This document shows positions 1 through 8,717 of a stretch of DNA of 64,000 nt, in pieces; positions within the stretch are counted from its first letter, which is position 1; every line of letters begins with the position of its first letter. The notes under the pieces are model-generated. The model saw nothing but the letters and a program-made list of their open reading frames with translations. It was not told the origin of the DNA and did no database searches. The stretch is from Pseudomonas frederiksbergensis (GTDB lineage: Bacteria; Pseudomonadota; Gammaproteobacteria; Pseudomonadales; Pseudomonadaceae): the NCBI RefSeq assembly GCF_003732275.1, contig NZ_MOBM01000006.1, forward strand, positions 310,001 to 374,000, given 5' to 3'. Made by a program: the position numbers and the translations under genes.

Positions 1-314
1 TCAAGAGCGGTGGTCGGGTCGACGCCGGCGGCGATGGCTTGCTGCAATTCGTCAACCGATGGCGCGGCTTGTGCAGTGGCTTGCGCAAGGTCGGTGCTGG
101 AATCCGGATCGCTGCCGCTCCACTGAGTGTCGCGGCCCAGGTCCAGGGTCCGGCCATCAGCCAGTTCGAGCGTAATGGCGCCGGCGGCACCAGTGTCTAC
201 CTGATCGCCGACCAACAACCGGTCGCCTTCAACGAGTACGCGGCGGACGCCTTCTGGCGACACCGCGAAAACCTGACCAACAATGCTTTTGACGATGGCA
301 ACAACACTGCTCAT
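1..314 (-). CDS. lapA: LapA-type giant adhesin, N-terminal fragment (runs off window)
   Basis: Partial gene: 104 codons are visible from the ATG at 314-312, and the rest lies before base 1. The start MSSVVAIVKSIVGQVFAVSP and the following VRRVLVEGDRL and LELADGRTLDLGRD segments match the N-terminal retention module of LapA-family adhesins. That module plugs the outer-membrane TolC-like pore and is cut by the periplasmic protease LapG when c-di-GMP is low. An AAG tripeptide occurs at residues 95-97 (QQAIAAGVDPT); the usual LapG di-alanine site is expected near residues 105-110, so the true site may lie just outside the window. There is no Sec signal peptide, as expected for type 1 secretion. 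The divergent lapE-lapB-lapC operon supports the call. Confidence 0.9.
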   Translation of the reverse strand, partial: MSSVVAIVKSIVGQVFAVSPEGVRRVLVEGDRLLVGDQVDTGAAGAITLELADGRTLDLGRDTQWSGSDPDSSTDLAQATAQAAPSVDELQQAIAAGVDPTTAL

Positions 315-673
315 TGAAGACTCTCCGGGTGTCACGTTCAGTTGACCTCCATGAACCGCTCGGCGTGTTCGCCGATCGGGGCTGGACGTACTTTCAAAGA
401 TGTTTGATGCGTAATTTTGACGCGGCAATCGTCAATAATTTGGCTATATTTTTTCGAAATTAACTTTATGCCAAACTATTGACCTTATGGGAGCCATCCT
501 AAACAATCGCCCCAGTAATGTCACATTGATATTTAAGCGGCGACCTGTCCTACAGCGTGTGATCCAGTTCCGATTTTGAACTTTCCGACATACGGTCATT
601 CCGGTTGCCATCATCCGATGCAGCGCCACGTTCTGCAGTGATTCAAGACAAGAAGTCTCGGGAAATTCCAACT
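315..673. other. Divergent lapA / lapEBC intergenic control region
   Basis: This 359-base spacer separates the start of the lapA-like gene (minus) from lapE (plus). It is clearly richer in A+T than its neighbours around 400-550, as expected for two divergent promoters. I see no gene in it. A dyad and a FleQ-like box at 417-444 are listed separately. I could not assign -35/-10 elements with confidence. Confidence 0.6.
417..444. promoter_or_regulatory. Candidate FleQ-binding box plus TTGACG/CGTCAA dyad
   Basis: GTCAATAATTTGGC at 431-444 matches 12 of 14 positions of the FleQ box recalled for Pseudomonas (GTCAATAAATTGAC). It overlaps an inverted repeat, TTGACG (417-422) and CGTCAA (430-435). 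FleQ is a c-di-GMP-responsive regulator known to act on lapA and exopolysaccharide promoters in pseudomonads. The site is about 117 bases upstream of the lapA start. The assignment is motif-based inference. Confidence 0.45.
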
Positions 674-2026
674 ATGCGTTTGCACCTGTTCAAGGTTCTA
701 CCCTTCGCCTTTGCCGCCAGCTTTGTTCAGGCGCAAAGCCTTCCGCAGGCCATGCAGCAGGCGCTGGATGTCCATCCGGAAATTCAGGCAGGGGTCAACA
801 GCCGATTGGCCGCGGATTATCAGTTAAAGGCCGCTAAAGGGGGATACCTGCCAAGGGTCGATCTGCTCGGCGGTTATGGTCGCGAAGGCACCGACAGCGT
901 CACCACCCGTGCCGCTGGCAACAACAATCACTGGGAAACGCTGAACCGCAGCGAGTCAAGTTTACGTCTGTCGCAGATGGTTTTTGACGGTTTTGCGACG
1001 TCCAGCGAAGTGGGGCGTCAACAAGCCACCGTTAATTCCCGCGCTTATTCCTTGCTGGGCACGTCGGAACGTACCGGGCTGACCGTCGCTCAGGTCTATC
1101 TCGACGTGTTGACCCGCCGCGAATTCGTGCGCCTGGCCGAAGACAATCTGAAGAACCACGAACGGATTCTTGACCAGATCAAGTTGCGCACCCAGCGCGG
1201 CGTGGGCAGCGGTGCCGACCTTGATCAGGCTGACGCGCGTATGGCCCAGGCCCGCAACAACCTGATCACTGAACAGACCAACCTGGCTGATGCCGAAACC
1301 AACTTCCTCAGTGCCGTCGGCCAGATGCCCGATCAACTGGAGCGGCCTGCCGATTTCATGGCGCTGTTGCCGGCCAACCTGAATGAAGCCCGGGCGCAGA
1401 TGCTGGAAAACAGCCCGATCCTGCGCTCCGCCGAATCCGATATCGCCGCCGCCGAGAAGCAGTACGAAGCCGCCAAGTCGAGCTTCTACCCGCGCTTCGA
1501 TGCCGAGCTGGGTCGCACCGCCGACAACGATCTCGACGGTCAGAACGGCCACAACAATGAATGGCAGGCCATGTTGCGCATGCGCTTCAATTTGTTCGCC
1601 GGTGGCAGCAACAAGGCTGATCTGGAATCCAAGTCCTACCTGTCGAACCAGGCGCTGGATATTCGCAACAACGCCCTGCGCGTATTGAATGAAGAACTGG
1701 GCCTGGCCTGGAATGCCCTGAACAACGCCAACGCCCAAGTGCCGATCGCCCAGCAATATGTCGATCGCAGCGCCAGTGTGCGCAGTGCTTATCAGAAGCA
1801 GTTCAGCCTCGGCGAACGCACCTTGCTTGACCTGCTCGACAGTGAAAACGAGCTGTTCAGCGCTTCCCGTCGGCTGGCCGAGATCAAAAACATTCAGTTA
1901 TTTACTCAGTACCGAATCAAGGCGACCATGGGCGAATTGCTCAAAAGTCAGGGCGTGGTCGCTCCTTTGGCATCCGTTGTGCAAAACGACGTGAAGCCTA
2001 AGGTTCAGCTGCCCGGGATGAATTGA
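674..2026 (+). CDS. lapE: TolC-family outer membrane protein of the LapA secretion system
   Basis: A 450-residue outer membrane efflux protein that should form the trimeric pore through which the LapA adhesin leaves the cell and in which it is anchored. MRLHLFKVLPFAFAASFVQA is a Sec signal peptide with cleavage after VQA. The mature part has the two long helical hairpin repeats of TolC (GVGSGADLDQADARMAQARN in the first, LGERTLLDLLDSENELFSAS in the second). The frame is open upstream to 605, but the upstream residues lack signal-peptide character, so the ATG at 674 is preferred. It is followed after 39 bases by lapB, forming lapE-lapB-lapC, divergent from the adhesin gene. Confidence 0.9.
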   Translation: MRLHLFKVLPFAFAASFVQAQSLPQAMQQALDVHPEIQAGVNSRLAADYQLKAAKGGYLPRVDLLGGYGREGTDSVTTRAAGNNNHWETLNRSESSLRLSQMVFDGFATSSEVGRQQATVNSRAYSLLGTSERTGLTVAQVYLDVLTRREFVRLAEDNLKNHERILDQIKLRTQRGVGSGADLDQADARMAQARNNLITEQTNLADAETNFLSAVGQMPDQLERPADFMALLPANLNEARAQMLENSPILRSAESDIAAAEKQYEAAKSSFYPRFDAELGRTADNDLDGQNGHNNEWQAMLRMRFNLFAGGSNKADLESKSYLSNQALDIRNNALRVLNEELGLAWNALNNANAQVPIAQQYVDRSASVRSAYQKQFSLGERTLLDLLDSENELFSASRRLAEIKNIQLFTQYRIKATMGELLKSQGVVAPLASVVQNDVKPKVQLPGMN

Positions 2027-2065
2027 GTCCTGCCCCATTTCAATCGTTAGCCAAGAGTGTCGAGC

Positions 2066-4222
2066 GTGGAATCAGAAGTCAGTCGAGTTCAACTCATTCA
2101 TGATCCGCGCGCGCTGCATGACGATCCGTTACTGGACGGCCTGTTAGCCCTTTGCACTTTGCACCAGAAACCGGCCAGCGCCGCGATGCTGACCACCGGT
2201 CTGCCATTGCCCAAACAACGCCTGAGCGTCGAACTGCTGCCCCGCGCGGCCGCTCGCGCCGGGCTGCAAGGGCGGGTGTTGCAACGCAAGCTGGAGCAGA
2301 TTCCGGCGATTGCCATGCCGGCGCTGTTGCTGCTCAAGGAAGGTCGCAGCGCGGTGCTGCTCGGCTGGCGCGGTGAAGACCAGGCCCGCCTGCTGCTCAG
2401 CGAAAGCGATGGTGGCGAGGTCTGTGTCAGCCGTGAATTGCTCGCCGACGATTACAGCGGCAAAGTCTTCTTCGCCCAACCTCAACACAAATTCGACGTC
2501 AATCACGGCACGCTGATCCCGCGCGCACGTTCGTGGTTTCGCGACACCCTCAAGCGTTCGCGCTGGCTGTACGTCGACGCCATCGCTGCCAGTTTTCTGA
2601 TCAACATTATTGCCATGGCCGCGCCGCTGTTCGTGATGAATGTCTACGACCGCGTGGTGCCGAACCAGGCCGAGTCGACTCTTTGGGTTCTGGCCATCGG
2701 CATCACGGGCGCTTACCTGTTCGACCTGATCCTTAAGAGCCTGCGCAGCTTGTGCCTGGACCTGGCTGGCAAGAAAACCGACCTGATCATTTCGGCGACG
2801 CTGTTCGAGCGCATCGTCGGCATGGCCATGAAGTACCGCCCGGCGCGGGTCGGCAGCTTCGCCCAGAACATCCATGAGTTTCAGAGCCTGCGGGACTTTC
2901 TCGCGTCGCTGACCCTCACCAGCCTGATCGACCTGCCGTTTACGCTGCTGATCTTCATGGTCATCGCGATTCTGGGTGGGCATCTGGTGTGGATTCCGGT
3001 GTTGGCGTTCCCGATTGCCTTGCTGATCGGTTATGCCTTGCAGAAGCCGCTGGTGGCGACCATGGAACGAACCATGGCCCTGGGCGCCGAGCGCCAGTCG
3101 AGCCTGATCGAAACCCTCGCCGGCCTCGATGCGGTGAAGGTCAACAACGCCGAAAGCGAACGCCAGTATCAGTGGGAACAGACCATAGGCACCCTCAGCC
3201 GCCTCGAGCTGCGGGTGAAAATGCTGTCCGGTCTGGCGATGAACATCACCTTGCTGATTCAGCAGCTGGCCGGGGTGATCATGATCGTCTTCGGCGTGTA
3301 CCAGATCATCGACGGCCATCTGAGCATGGGCGGCTTGATCGCGTGCTACATGCTCAGCGGTCGTGCCCTCAGCCCATTGGCTTCGTTGTCCGGTCTGCTG
3401 ACCCGCTACCAGCAGGCCCGCGTGACCATGACCTCGGTCGATCAGATGATGGAGCTGCCCCAGGAACGCAATTTCGACGAGCGCCCGCTGAGCCGTAAAG
3501 TACTGCAAGGCGCCATTGAATGCCGTCAGCTGAGTTTCACTTACCCGAATCAGCAGAACCCCGCGCTGAAGGGCATCAACCTGATCATCAAGCCCGGCGA
3601 GAAGATCGGCATCATCGGCCGCAGCGGCTCGGGCAAAAGCTCCCTGGCCAAACTGCTGGTGGGCCTCTATCAACCGGACGACGGCGCGCTGCTGGTGGAT
3701 GGTGTGGATATCCGTCAGATCGACGTCAGCGAATTGCGCCACAACATCGGCTACGTGCCCCAGGACATCCAATTGCTCGCCGGCACGTTGCGCGACAATT
3801 TGGTCTCGGGCGCGCGCTATGTCGAAGACGAACTGGTGCTGCAAGCTGCGGAACTGGCGGGCGTTCACGAGTTCGCCCGTCTGCACCCGCAAGGTTATGA
3901 GCTGCAAGTCGGTGAGCGTGGGCAGAATCTGTCCGGCGGTCAGCGTCAGAACGTCGCCCTGGCCCGAGCGCTGCTGCTCAACCCGCCGATCCTGTTGCTG
4001 GACGAACCGACCAGCGCCATGGACAACACCGGTGAAGAACGCCTCAAGCAACGCCTCGCTGCAGTGGTTGAAAACAAGACCGTGGTGCTGGTGACGCACC
4101 GGGCTTCGCTGTTGTCGCTGGTGGATCGTCTGTTGGTGATCGACCGTGGGCAGATACTCGCCGATGGCCCGAAAGCCGCCGTGATGGAAGCGTTGAAGAA
4201 GGGGCAGATCAGTGTTGCTTAA
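2066..4222 (+). CDS. lapB: Type I secretion ABC transporter, ATPase/permease (LapB)
   Basis: A 718-residue inner-membrane ABC exporter that powers secretion of the LapA adhesin. Residues 1-130 form a C39-peptidase-like domain with no recognisable catalytic cysteine motif, so it probably docks substrate without cutting it. A six-helix transmembrane domain follows (about 150-430), then an ATPase domain with Walker A GRSGSGKSS, Q-loop YVPQD, signature LSGGQRQ, Walker B ILLLDEPTSAMD and switch His in VTHRAS. The GTG at 2066 is preferred over the in-frame GTG at 2057 because AAGAG at 2052-2056 is well spaced only from 2066, and 718 residues fits LapB. It overlaps lapC by 11 bases, so the two are probably translationally coupled. 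Confidence 0.92.
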   Translation: MESEVSRVQLIHDPRALHDDPLLDGLLALCTLHQKPASAAMLTTGLPLPKQRLSVELLPRAAARAGLQGRVLQRKLEQIPAIAMPALLLLKEGRSAVLLGWRGEDQARLLLSESDGGEVCVSRELLADDYSGKVFFAQPQHKFDVNHGTLIPRARSWFRDTLKRSRWLYVDAIAASFLINIIAMAAPLFVMNVYDRVVPNQAESTLWVLAIGITGAYLFDLILKSLRSLCLDLAGKKTDLIISATLFERIVGMAMKYRPARVGSFAQNIHEFQSLRDFLASLTLTSLIDLPFTLLIFMVIAILGGHLVWIPVLAFPIALLIGYALQKPLVATMERTMALGAERQSSLIETLAGLDAVKVNNAESERQYQWEQTIGTLSRLELRVKMLSGLAMNITLLIQQLAGVIMIVFGVYQIIDGHLSMGGLIACYMLSGRALSPLASLSGLLTRYQQARVTMTSVDQMMELPQERNFDERPLSRKVLQGAIECRQLSFTYPNQQNPALKGINLIIKPGEKIGIIGRSGSGKSSLAKLLVGLYQPDDGALLVDGVDIRQIDVSELRHNIGYVPQDIQLLAGTLRDNLVSGARYVEDELVLQAAELAGVHEFARLHPQGYELQVGERGQNLSGGQRQNVALARALLLNPPILLLDEPTSAMDNTGEERLKQRLAAVVENKTVVLVTHRASLLSLVDRLLVIDRGQILADGPKAAVMEALKKGQISVA

Positions 4223-5579
4223 GTCCGGGGTCAAAGATTCCATCCGCCGCTACTTCAAAGGCTCCGCATCGCTGCAAGGCCAGCCCCTTCCCGAGGTCAA
4301 CAAAGCGCTGATCGAAGACGCCCCGCGCGTGGTGCGATTGACGATCTGGGCGATCATCGGCTTCTTCGTGTTCCTGATGCTCTGGGCCAACTTCGCGGTG
4401 ATCGATGAAGTCACCAAGGGCGACGGCAAGGCGATTCCGTCGTCGAAGATCCAGAAAATCCAGAACCTTGAGGGTGGCATCGTCTCCGAGTTGTTCGTCA
4501 CCGAGGGGCAGATCGTCGAGGCCGGCGCGCCGCTGATTCGTCTGGACGACACGCGGTTTGCCTCCAACGTCGGTGAAACCGAGGCCGATCGGCTGTCGAT
4601 GCTGCTGCGTGTGGAACGCTTGAGCGCCGAGGTCGATGACCGTCCGCTGAACTTCCCCGCCGACGTGCTCAAGGCTGTTCCCGTCCAGGCAGCCAGTGAA
4701 GAGTCGCTGTACACCAGTCGTCGTCAGCAATTGCACGATGAAATCGGTGGCTTGAAGGAGCAGTTGATCCAGCGTCAACAAGAGCTGCGCGAGTTCACCT
4801 CCAAACAGGCTCAGTACCGCAGTGGTCTGGCCTTGCAGCGTCAGGAAATCAACATGTCCGAGCCGCTGGTGGCTCAGGGCGCGGTATCACCGGTGGAGGT
4901 TTTGCGACTCAAGCGTGCCGAGGTCGAAACCCGCGGCCAACTGGACGCCACCACCCTGGCGATCCCGCGCGCCGAATCGGCGATCAAGGAAGTACAACGC
5001 AAGATCGACGAGACTCGCGGCAAATTCCGCAGCGAGGCCCTGACCCAACTCAACGAAGCGCGTACCGATCTGAACAAGGCCCAGGCCACTGGCAAGGCCC
5101 TGGAAGACCGGGTTAGCCGGACGCTGGTGACATCGCCGGTGCGGGGTATCGTCAACAAGTTGCTGGTGAACACCATCGGCGGCGTGATCCAGCCGGGCAG
5201 CGATCTGGTGGAGATCGTGCCACTGGATGACACCTTGCTGGTGGAAGCCAAAATTCGTCCGCAAGACATCGCCTTCCTGCATCCGGGGCAGGAAGCGACG
5301 GTGAAATTCACTGCGTACGACTACACCATTTACGGTGGGCTGAAGGCCAAGCTGGAGCAGATCGGCGCCGACACCATCACCGACGAAGACAAGAAGACCA
5401 CGTACTACATCATCAAGCTGCGCACCGAGCGCAGCCACCTGGGAACGGATGAGAAACCGTTGCTGATCATTCCGGGGATGGTGGCGTCGGTAGATATCAT
5501 TACCGGCAAGAAGACCGTGCTCAGTTATTTGCTCAAGCCGATTATTCGGGCTCGGGCCGAGGCGTTGCACGAGCGGTAG
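4212..5579 (+). CDS. lapC: Type I secretion membrane fusion protein (LapC, HlyD family)
   Basis: A 455-residue HlyD-type periplasmic adaptor linking LapB to LapE. It has a short cytoplasmic N-terminus, one membrane segment at about residues 38-60 (IWAIIGFFVFLMLWANFAVI), a lipoyl half-motif (IQNLEGGIVSELFVTEGQIV), a long coiled coil (about 140-290) and the second lipoyl/beta-barrel part (SRTLVTSPVRGIVNKLLVNT). The start is GTG at 4212, inside the 3' end of lapB. It is the last gene of the lapEBC operon; paired REP elements follow. Confidence 0.92.
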   Translation: MLLKSGVKDSIRRYFKGSASLQGQPLPEVNKALIEDAPRVVRLTIWAIIGFFVFLMLWANFAVIDEVTKGDGKAIPSSKIQKIQNLEGGIVSELFVTEGQIVEAGAPLIRLDDTRFASNVGETEADRLSMLLRVERLSAEVDDRPLNFPADVLKAVPVQAASEESLYTSRRQQLHDEIGGLKEQLIQRQQELREFTSKQAQYRSGLALQRQEINMSEPLVAQGAVSPVEVLRLKRAEVETRGQLDATTLAIPRAESAIKEVQRKIDETRGKFRSEALTQLNEARTDLNKAQATGKALEDRVSRTLVTSPVRGIVNKLLVNTIGGVIQPGSDLVEIVPLDDTLLVEAKIRPQDIAFLHPGQEATVKFTAYDYTIYGGLKAKLEQIGADTITDEDKKTTYYIIKLRTERSHLGTDEKPLLIIPGMVASVDIITGKKTVLSYLLKPIIRARAEALHER

Positions 5580-5600
5580 TTTTTCGGTGCGGCTGATGGC

Positions 5601-5681
5601 CCTATCGCGAGCAGGCTCGCTCCCACATGATTTGTGTCGATCATAAGACCCCTGTGGGAGCGAGCCTGCTCGCGATGGCGC
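5601..5681. repeat. Inverted pair of REP elements
   Basis: ATCGCGAGCAGGCTCGCTCC at 5604-5623 is answered by its near reverse complement GGAGCGAGCCTGCTCGCGAT at 5657-5676. This is the commonest REP type in the window, and the head-to-head pair has the form of a REPIN. It lies just downstream of lapC, where it may stabilise the 3' end of the mRNA. Confidence 0.85.
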
Positions 5682-5879
5682 TTTAAAAGACACCGCACTT
5701 CAAATGCCATATCGTTATTCACTAACGGTATTTAAATTTCAATTCTTATACCTATAAAGTCACTCTCCTGCGTACCTGCTGACCAATCGGCGCGCCGCAC
5801 GACACGAACCAACACGGGACCTCCGTGAGTTTCTGATCGACGCGCGCCCTTGAGCGTGCCGTGCGTGGGAGTGATTTTT
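5682..5879 (+). promoter_or_regulatory. AT-rich leader upstream of the TauD/ABC gene group
   Basis: The segment is A+T rich at 5700-5765, with TATACCTATAAAGT near 5748 as a possible -10 region. Such AT-rich stretches often carry CysB sites upstream of sulfonate-use genes, but I cannot point to a defined CysB site. No gene is seen. A ribosome-binding GGGAG at 5867-5871 serves the ATG at 5880. Confidence 0.35.
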
Positions 5880-6791
5880 ATGTCAGCCGTCTCTTTTTCT
5901 CCAAAGCCTGCATCAACCAGGGCCACCAGCATCGCGTCGCAAGTCTTCGAAATCCGCCCATTCAGCGGCGCGGTCGGGGCCGAAATCATTGGCCTGGACC
6001 TGTCCCGCCCGATCAATGACCAGGACTTCGCCCGCATCCATCGTGCGCACCTGGATCATCATGTGGTGGTGTTCCGCGACCAGCGTATTACCCCCGAACA
6101 GCAGATCGCCTTCAGCCGCCGTTTCGGAGTGTTGCAGATTCACGTGCTCAAGCAGTTCCTGCTGGCCGGGCATCCGGAAATCCTCATCGTTTCCAACATC
6201 ATCGAAAACGGCCAATCCATCGGCCTCGGTGACGCCGGCAAGTTCTGGCACTCGGATCTGTCCTATAAAGAACTGCCGAGCCTGGGCTCGATGCTGCATG
6301 CCCAGGAGTTGCCGTCCGAAGGCGGCGACACGCTGTTCGCCGACATGCACAAAGCCTGGGACAGCCTGCCCGAGGCGCTGCGTAAAGCCGTCGAAGGGCG
6401 CTCGGCCGCGCATTCCTACACGGCGCGCTACAGCGAGAGCAAATTCGAGGGCAACTGGCGCCCGACCCTGACGCCGGAGCAACTCGCTCAGGTCGCTGAA
6501 GTGGTTCACCCCATCGTCCGCACCCACCCGGAAAACGGTCGCAAGGCGTTGTTCGTCAGCGAGGGCTTCACCACCCGCATCGTCGGTTTGCCGCAAGACG
6601 AAAGCAAACAATTGCTCGACGAGCTCTACGCCCACAGCGTGCTGCCGCAAAACATTTACCGCCATCAATGGCAGGCCCACGACCTGGTGTTCTGGGACAA
6701 CCGTTCGCTGATTCACCTCGCCGCCGGATGCCCCAGCCATCTGCGCCGCAAGTTGTATCGCACCACCATCCAGGGCGACGCGCCTTTCTGA
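5880..6791 (+). CDS. TauD-family Fe(II)/2-oxoglutarate dioxygenase
   Basis: A 303-residue TauD/TfdA-type oxygenase, expected to hydroxylate a sulfonated or related compound so that sulfite is released as a sulfur source. The iron ligands are visible: the HxD pair in FWHSDLSYKE and the distal His in NRSLIHLAAG, with the 2-oxoglutarate-binding Arg in RRKLYRTTIQGD. The ATG at 5880 has GGGAG 8 bases upstream; a longer in-frame TTG at 5850 is less likely. It is followed after 15 bases by an ABC importer of the alkanesulfonate/taurine type. The same order next to lap genes is, from memory, present in P. putida. The true substrate cannot be read from sequence. Confidence 0.85.
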   Translation: MSAVSFSPKPASTRATSIASQVFEIRPFSGAVGAEIIGLDLSRPINDQDFARIHRAHLDHHVVVFRDQRITPEQQIAFSRRFGVLQIHVLKQFLLAGHPEILIVSNIIENGQSIGLGDAGKFWHSDLSYKELPSLGSMLHAQELPSEGGDTLFADMHKAWDSLPEALRKAVEGRSAAHSYTARYSESKFEGNWRPTLTPEQLAQVAEVVHPIVRTHPENGRKALFVSEGFTTRIVGLPQDESKQLLDELYAHSVLPQNIYRHQWQAHDLVFWDNRSLIHLAAGCPSHLRRKLYRTTIQGDAPF

Positions 6792-6806
6792 TTTCGGAGA
6801 ATTCCC

Positions 6807-7832
6807 ATGTCCAAACGTCTTCCATTTGCACCATTGGCTGCGGCCATTGGCCTGGGTTTCAGCCTGCTCGCCGGTAGCCTGGTAGCGCCGACCGTGGCTC
6901 ACGCCGAAGGTGAAATCCGTATCGCCGAACAGTTCGGCATCGTGTATCTGCTGCTCAACGTGGTGCGCGATCAGAACCTGATCGAGAAGCACGGCAAGCA
7001 GGAAGGCATCGACATCAAGGTCGACTGGACCCAGCTCTCCGGCGGCTCGGCGGTCAATGACGCGTTGCTCTCCGGTTCCATCGACATTGCCGGTGCTGGC
7101 GTCGGCCCGCTGCTGACCATTTGGGACCGCACTCACGGCAAACAGAACGTCAAAGCCGTGGCCTCCCTGGGCAACTTCCCTTACTACCTGGTGAGCAATA
7201 ATCCCAAGGTCAAAACCATCGCCGACTTCACCGAAAAGGACCGCATTGCGGTGCCGGCGGTCGGGGTTTCGGTGCAGTCGCGTTTCCTGCAATACGCGGC
7301 GGCCAAGCAATGGGGCGACAAGGAATTCAATCGCCTCGACAAGTACACCATCGCCGTTCCGCACCCGGATGCCACGGCGGCACTGATCGCTGGCGGCACC
7401 GAGTTGAGCGGGCACTTCTCCAACCCGCCGTTCCAGGATCAGGCGCTGGAAAACCCCAACGTACATGTGGTGCTGAACACCTATGACCTGCTCGGTCCGA
7501 ACTCGCCGACCGTGCTGTTCGCCACCGAGAAATTCCGCAACGAGAACCCGAAAACCTACAAAGCCTTCATCGCCGCGCTGACTGAAGCAGCTGAGTTTGC
7601 GCAGAACGATAAAGGTGCGGCGGCCGACACTTATATCCGTGTCACCAAGGCCAAAATAGACCGCGCGGCGTTGCTGAAAATCATCGACAACCCGCAGTTC
7701 GAATTCAGCATCACACCGAAAAATACCTACCCGCTGGCCGAGTTCCTCTACCGCGTTGGTGCGATCAAAAACAAACCGGATTCGTGGAAGGACTACTTCT
7801 TCCAGGACACCCAGCCGCTGCAAGGGAGCTGA
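6807..7832 (+). CDS. ABC transporter periplasmic substrate-binding protein (SsuA/TauA-like)
   Basis: A 341-residue periplasmic binding protein of the NMT1/SsuA/TauA group. The signal peptide ends at VAHA before EGEIRIAEQ. The motif GSAVNDALLSGSIDIAGAG is typical of the family's first lobe. GGAGAA sits before the ATG. It should capture an aliphatic sulfonate or similar small anion and deliver it to the permease and ATPase encoded directly downstream (5-base gap to the ATPase gene). The neighbouring dioxygenase suggests the imported compound is then desulfonated. Confidence 0.87.
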   Translation: MSKRLPFAPLAAAIGLGFSLLAGSLVAPTVAHAEGEIRIAEQFGIVYLLLNVVRDQNLIEKHGKQEGIDIKVDWTQLSGGSAVNDALLSGSIDIAGAGVGPLLTIWDRTHGKQNVKAVASLGNFPYYLVSNNPKVKTIADFTEKDRIAVPAVGVSVQSRFLQYAAAKQWGDKEFNRLDKYTIAVPHPDATAALIAGGTELSGHFSNPPFQDQALENPNVHVVLNTYDLLGPNSPTVLFATEKFRNENPKTYKAFIAALTEAAEFAQNDKGAAADTYIRVTKAKIDRAALLKIIDNPQFEFSITPKNTYPLAEFLYRVGAIKNKPDSWKDYFFQDTQPLQGS

Positions 7833-7837
7833 CCGAC

Positions 7838-8698
7838 ATGAACGCCCCTTTGCAAGGCCACACGGTCAGCAAACCGATCGCGGCAGCTCAAGCGCTGCTG
7901 TCGGTCGACCAGGTCAGCCTGGAATACCGTACGCCTGCGCGAGTGGTTCGAGCGACCCATCAGGTCAGTTTCGAGATCGATCCGGCGGACCGCTTTGTGC
8001 TGCTTGGTCCTTCCGGCTGCGGCAAGTCGACGTTGCTCAAAGCCGTTGCCGGGTTCATTCAGCCCTGTGAGGGCGAGATACGCCTGCAAGGCCAGCGGGT
8101 CGATGCGCCGGGACCGGACCGGATCGTGGTGTTCCAGGAGTTCGATCAGCTGCCGCCGTGGAAAACCGTCAAACAGAACGTGATGTTTCCGCTGCTCGCT
8201 TCCAGAACCCTCAAACGCAAAGAAGCTGAAGAACGGGCGCTGCACTATCTGGACAAGGTCGGTCTGGCGGCGTTTGCCGATGCCTATCCGCATACCTTGT
8301 CTGGCGGCATGAAAGCTCGCGTGGCCATTGCCCGCGCCTTGGCCATGCAACCGAAGATCCTGTTGATGGACGAACCCTTCGCCGCCCTCGACGCGCTGAC
8401 TCGACGCAAGATGCAGGAGGAGTTGCTGCTGCTCTGGGAAGAGGTGCGCTTCACGCTGCTGTTCGTCACTCACTCCATTGAAGAGGCGTTGGTGGTGGGC
8501 AACCGGATTTTGCTGCTGTCGCCCCATCCGGGTCGGGTGCGGGCGGAAGTCCACAGCCATCAATACGACTTACACAGCTTGGGTGGCGTGGCGTTCCAGG
8601 AGTCGGCGCGGCGGATTCATCGGCTGTTGTTCGATGAAGGTCAGTCGCCGGAAACCGAGCGTGAGCTGGATTTCGCCGACATTCGCATCGCTTATTGA
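7838..8698 (+). CDS. ABC transporter ATP-binding protein (sulfonate/taurine type)
   Basis: A 286-residue ATPase subunit of the importer. It carries Walker A LGPSGCGKSTLL, Q-loop VFQEFDQLPPW, signature LSGGMKAR, Walker B KILLMDEPFAALD and switch His in FVTHSIEEA. All match the SsuB/TauB family. The ATG at 7838 has AAGGGAG upstream; an in-frame start at 7784 would run inside the preceding gene and is rejected. It lies between the binding-protein and permease genes in one operon. Confidence 0.9.
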   Translation: MNAPLQGHTVSKPIAAAQALLSVDQVSLEYRTPARVVRATHQVSFEIDPADRFVLLGPSGCGKSTLLKAVAGFIQPCEGEIRLQGQRVDAPGPDRIVVFQEFDQLPPWKTVKQNVMFPLLASRTLKRKEAEERALHYLDKVGLAAFADAYPHTLSGGMKARVAIARALAMQPKILLMDEPFAALDALTRRKMQEELLLLWEEVRFTLLFVTHSIEEALVVGNRILLLSPHPGRVRAEVHSHQYDLHSLGGVAFQESARRIHRLLFDEGQSPETERELDFADIRIAY

Positions 8699-8717
8699 GC
8701 CATTGGAGGATTGCCCG

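Noticed and set aside
39..317. Plus-strand 92-codon frame at the window start
   Set aside because: The minus strand encodes the recognisable LapA N-terminus over the same bases.
2144..4243. Long open frame antisense to lapB
   Set aside because: It mirrors the codon pattern of lapB in GC-rich DNA, gives a His/Gln-rich protein without domains and has no ribosome site.
5913..7823. 636-codon open frame antisense to the TauD-like and binding-protein genes
   Set aside because: It spans two well-supported genes and their gap on the other strand, with low-complexity composition typical of a shadow frame.
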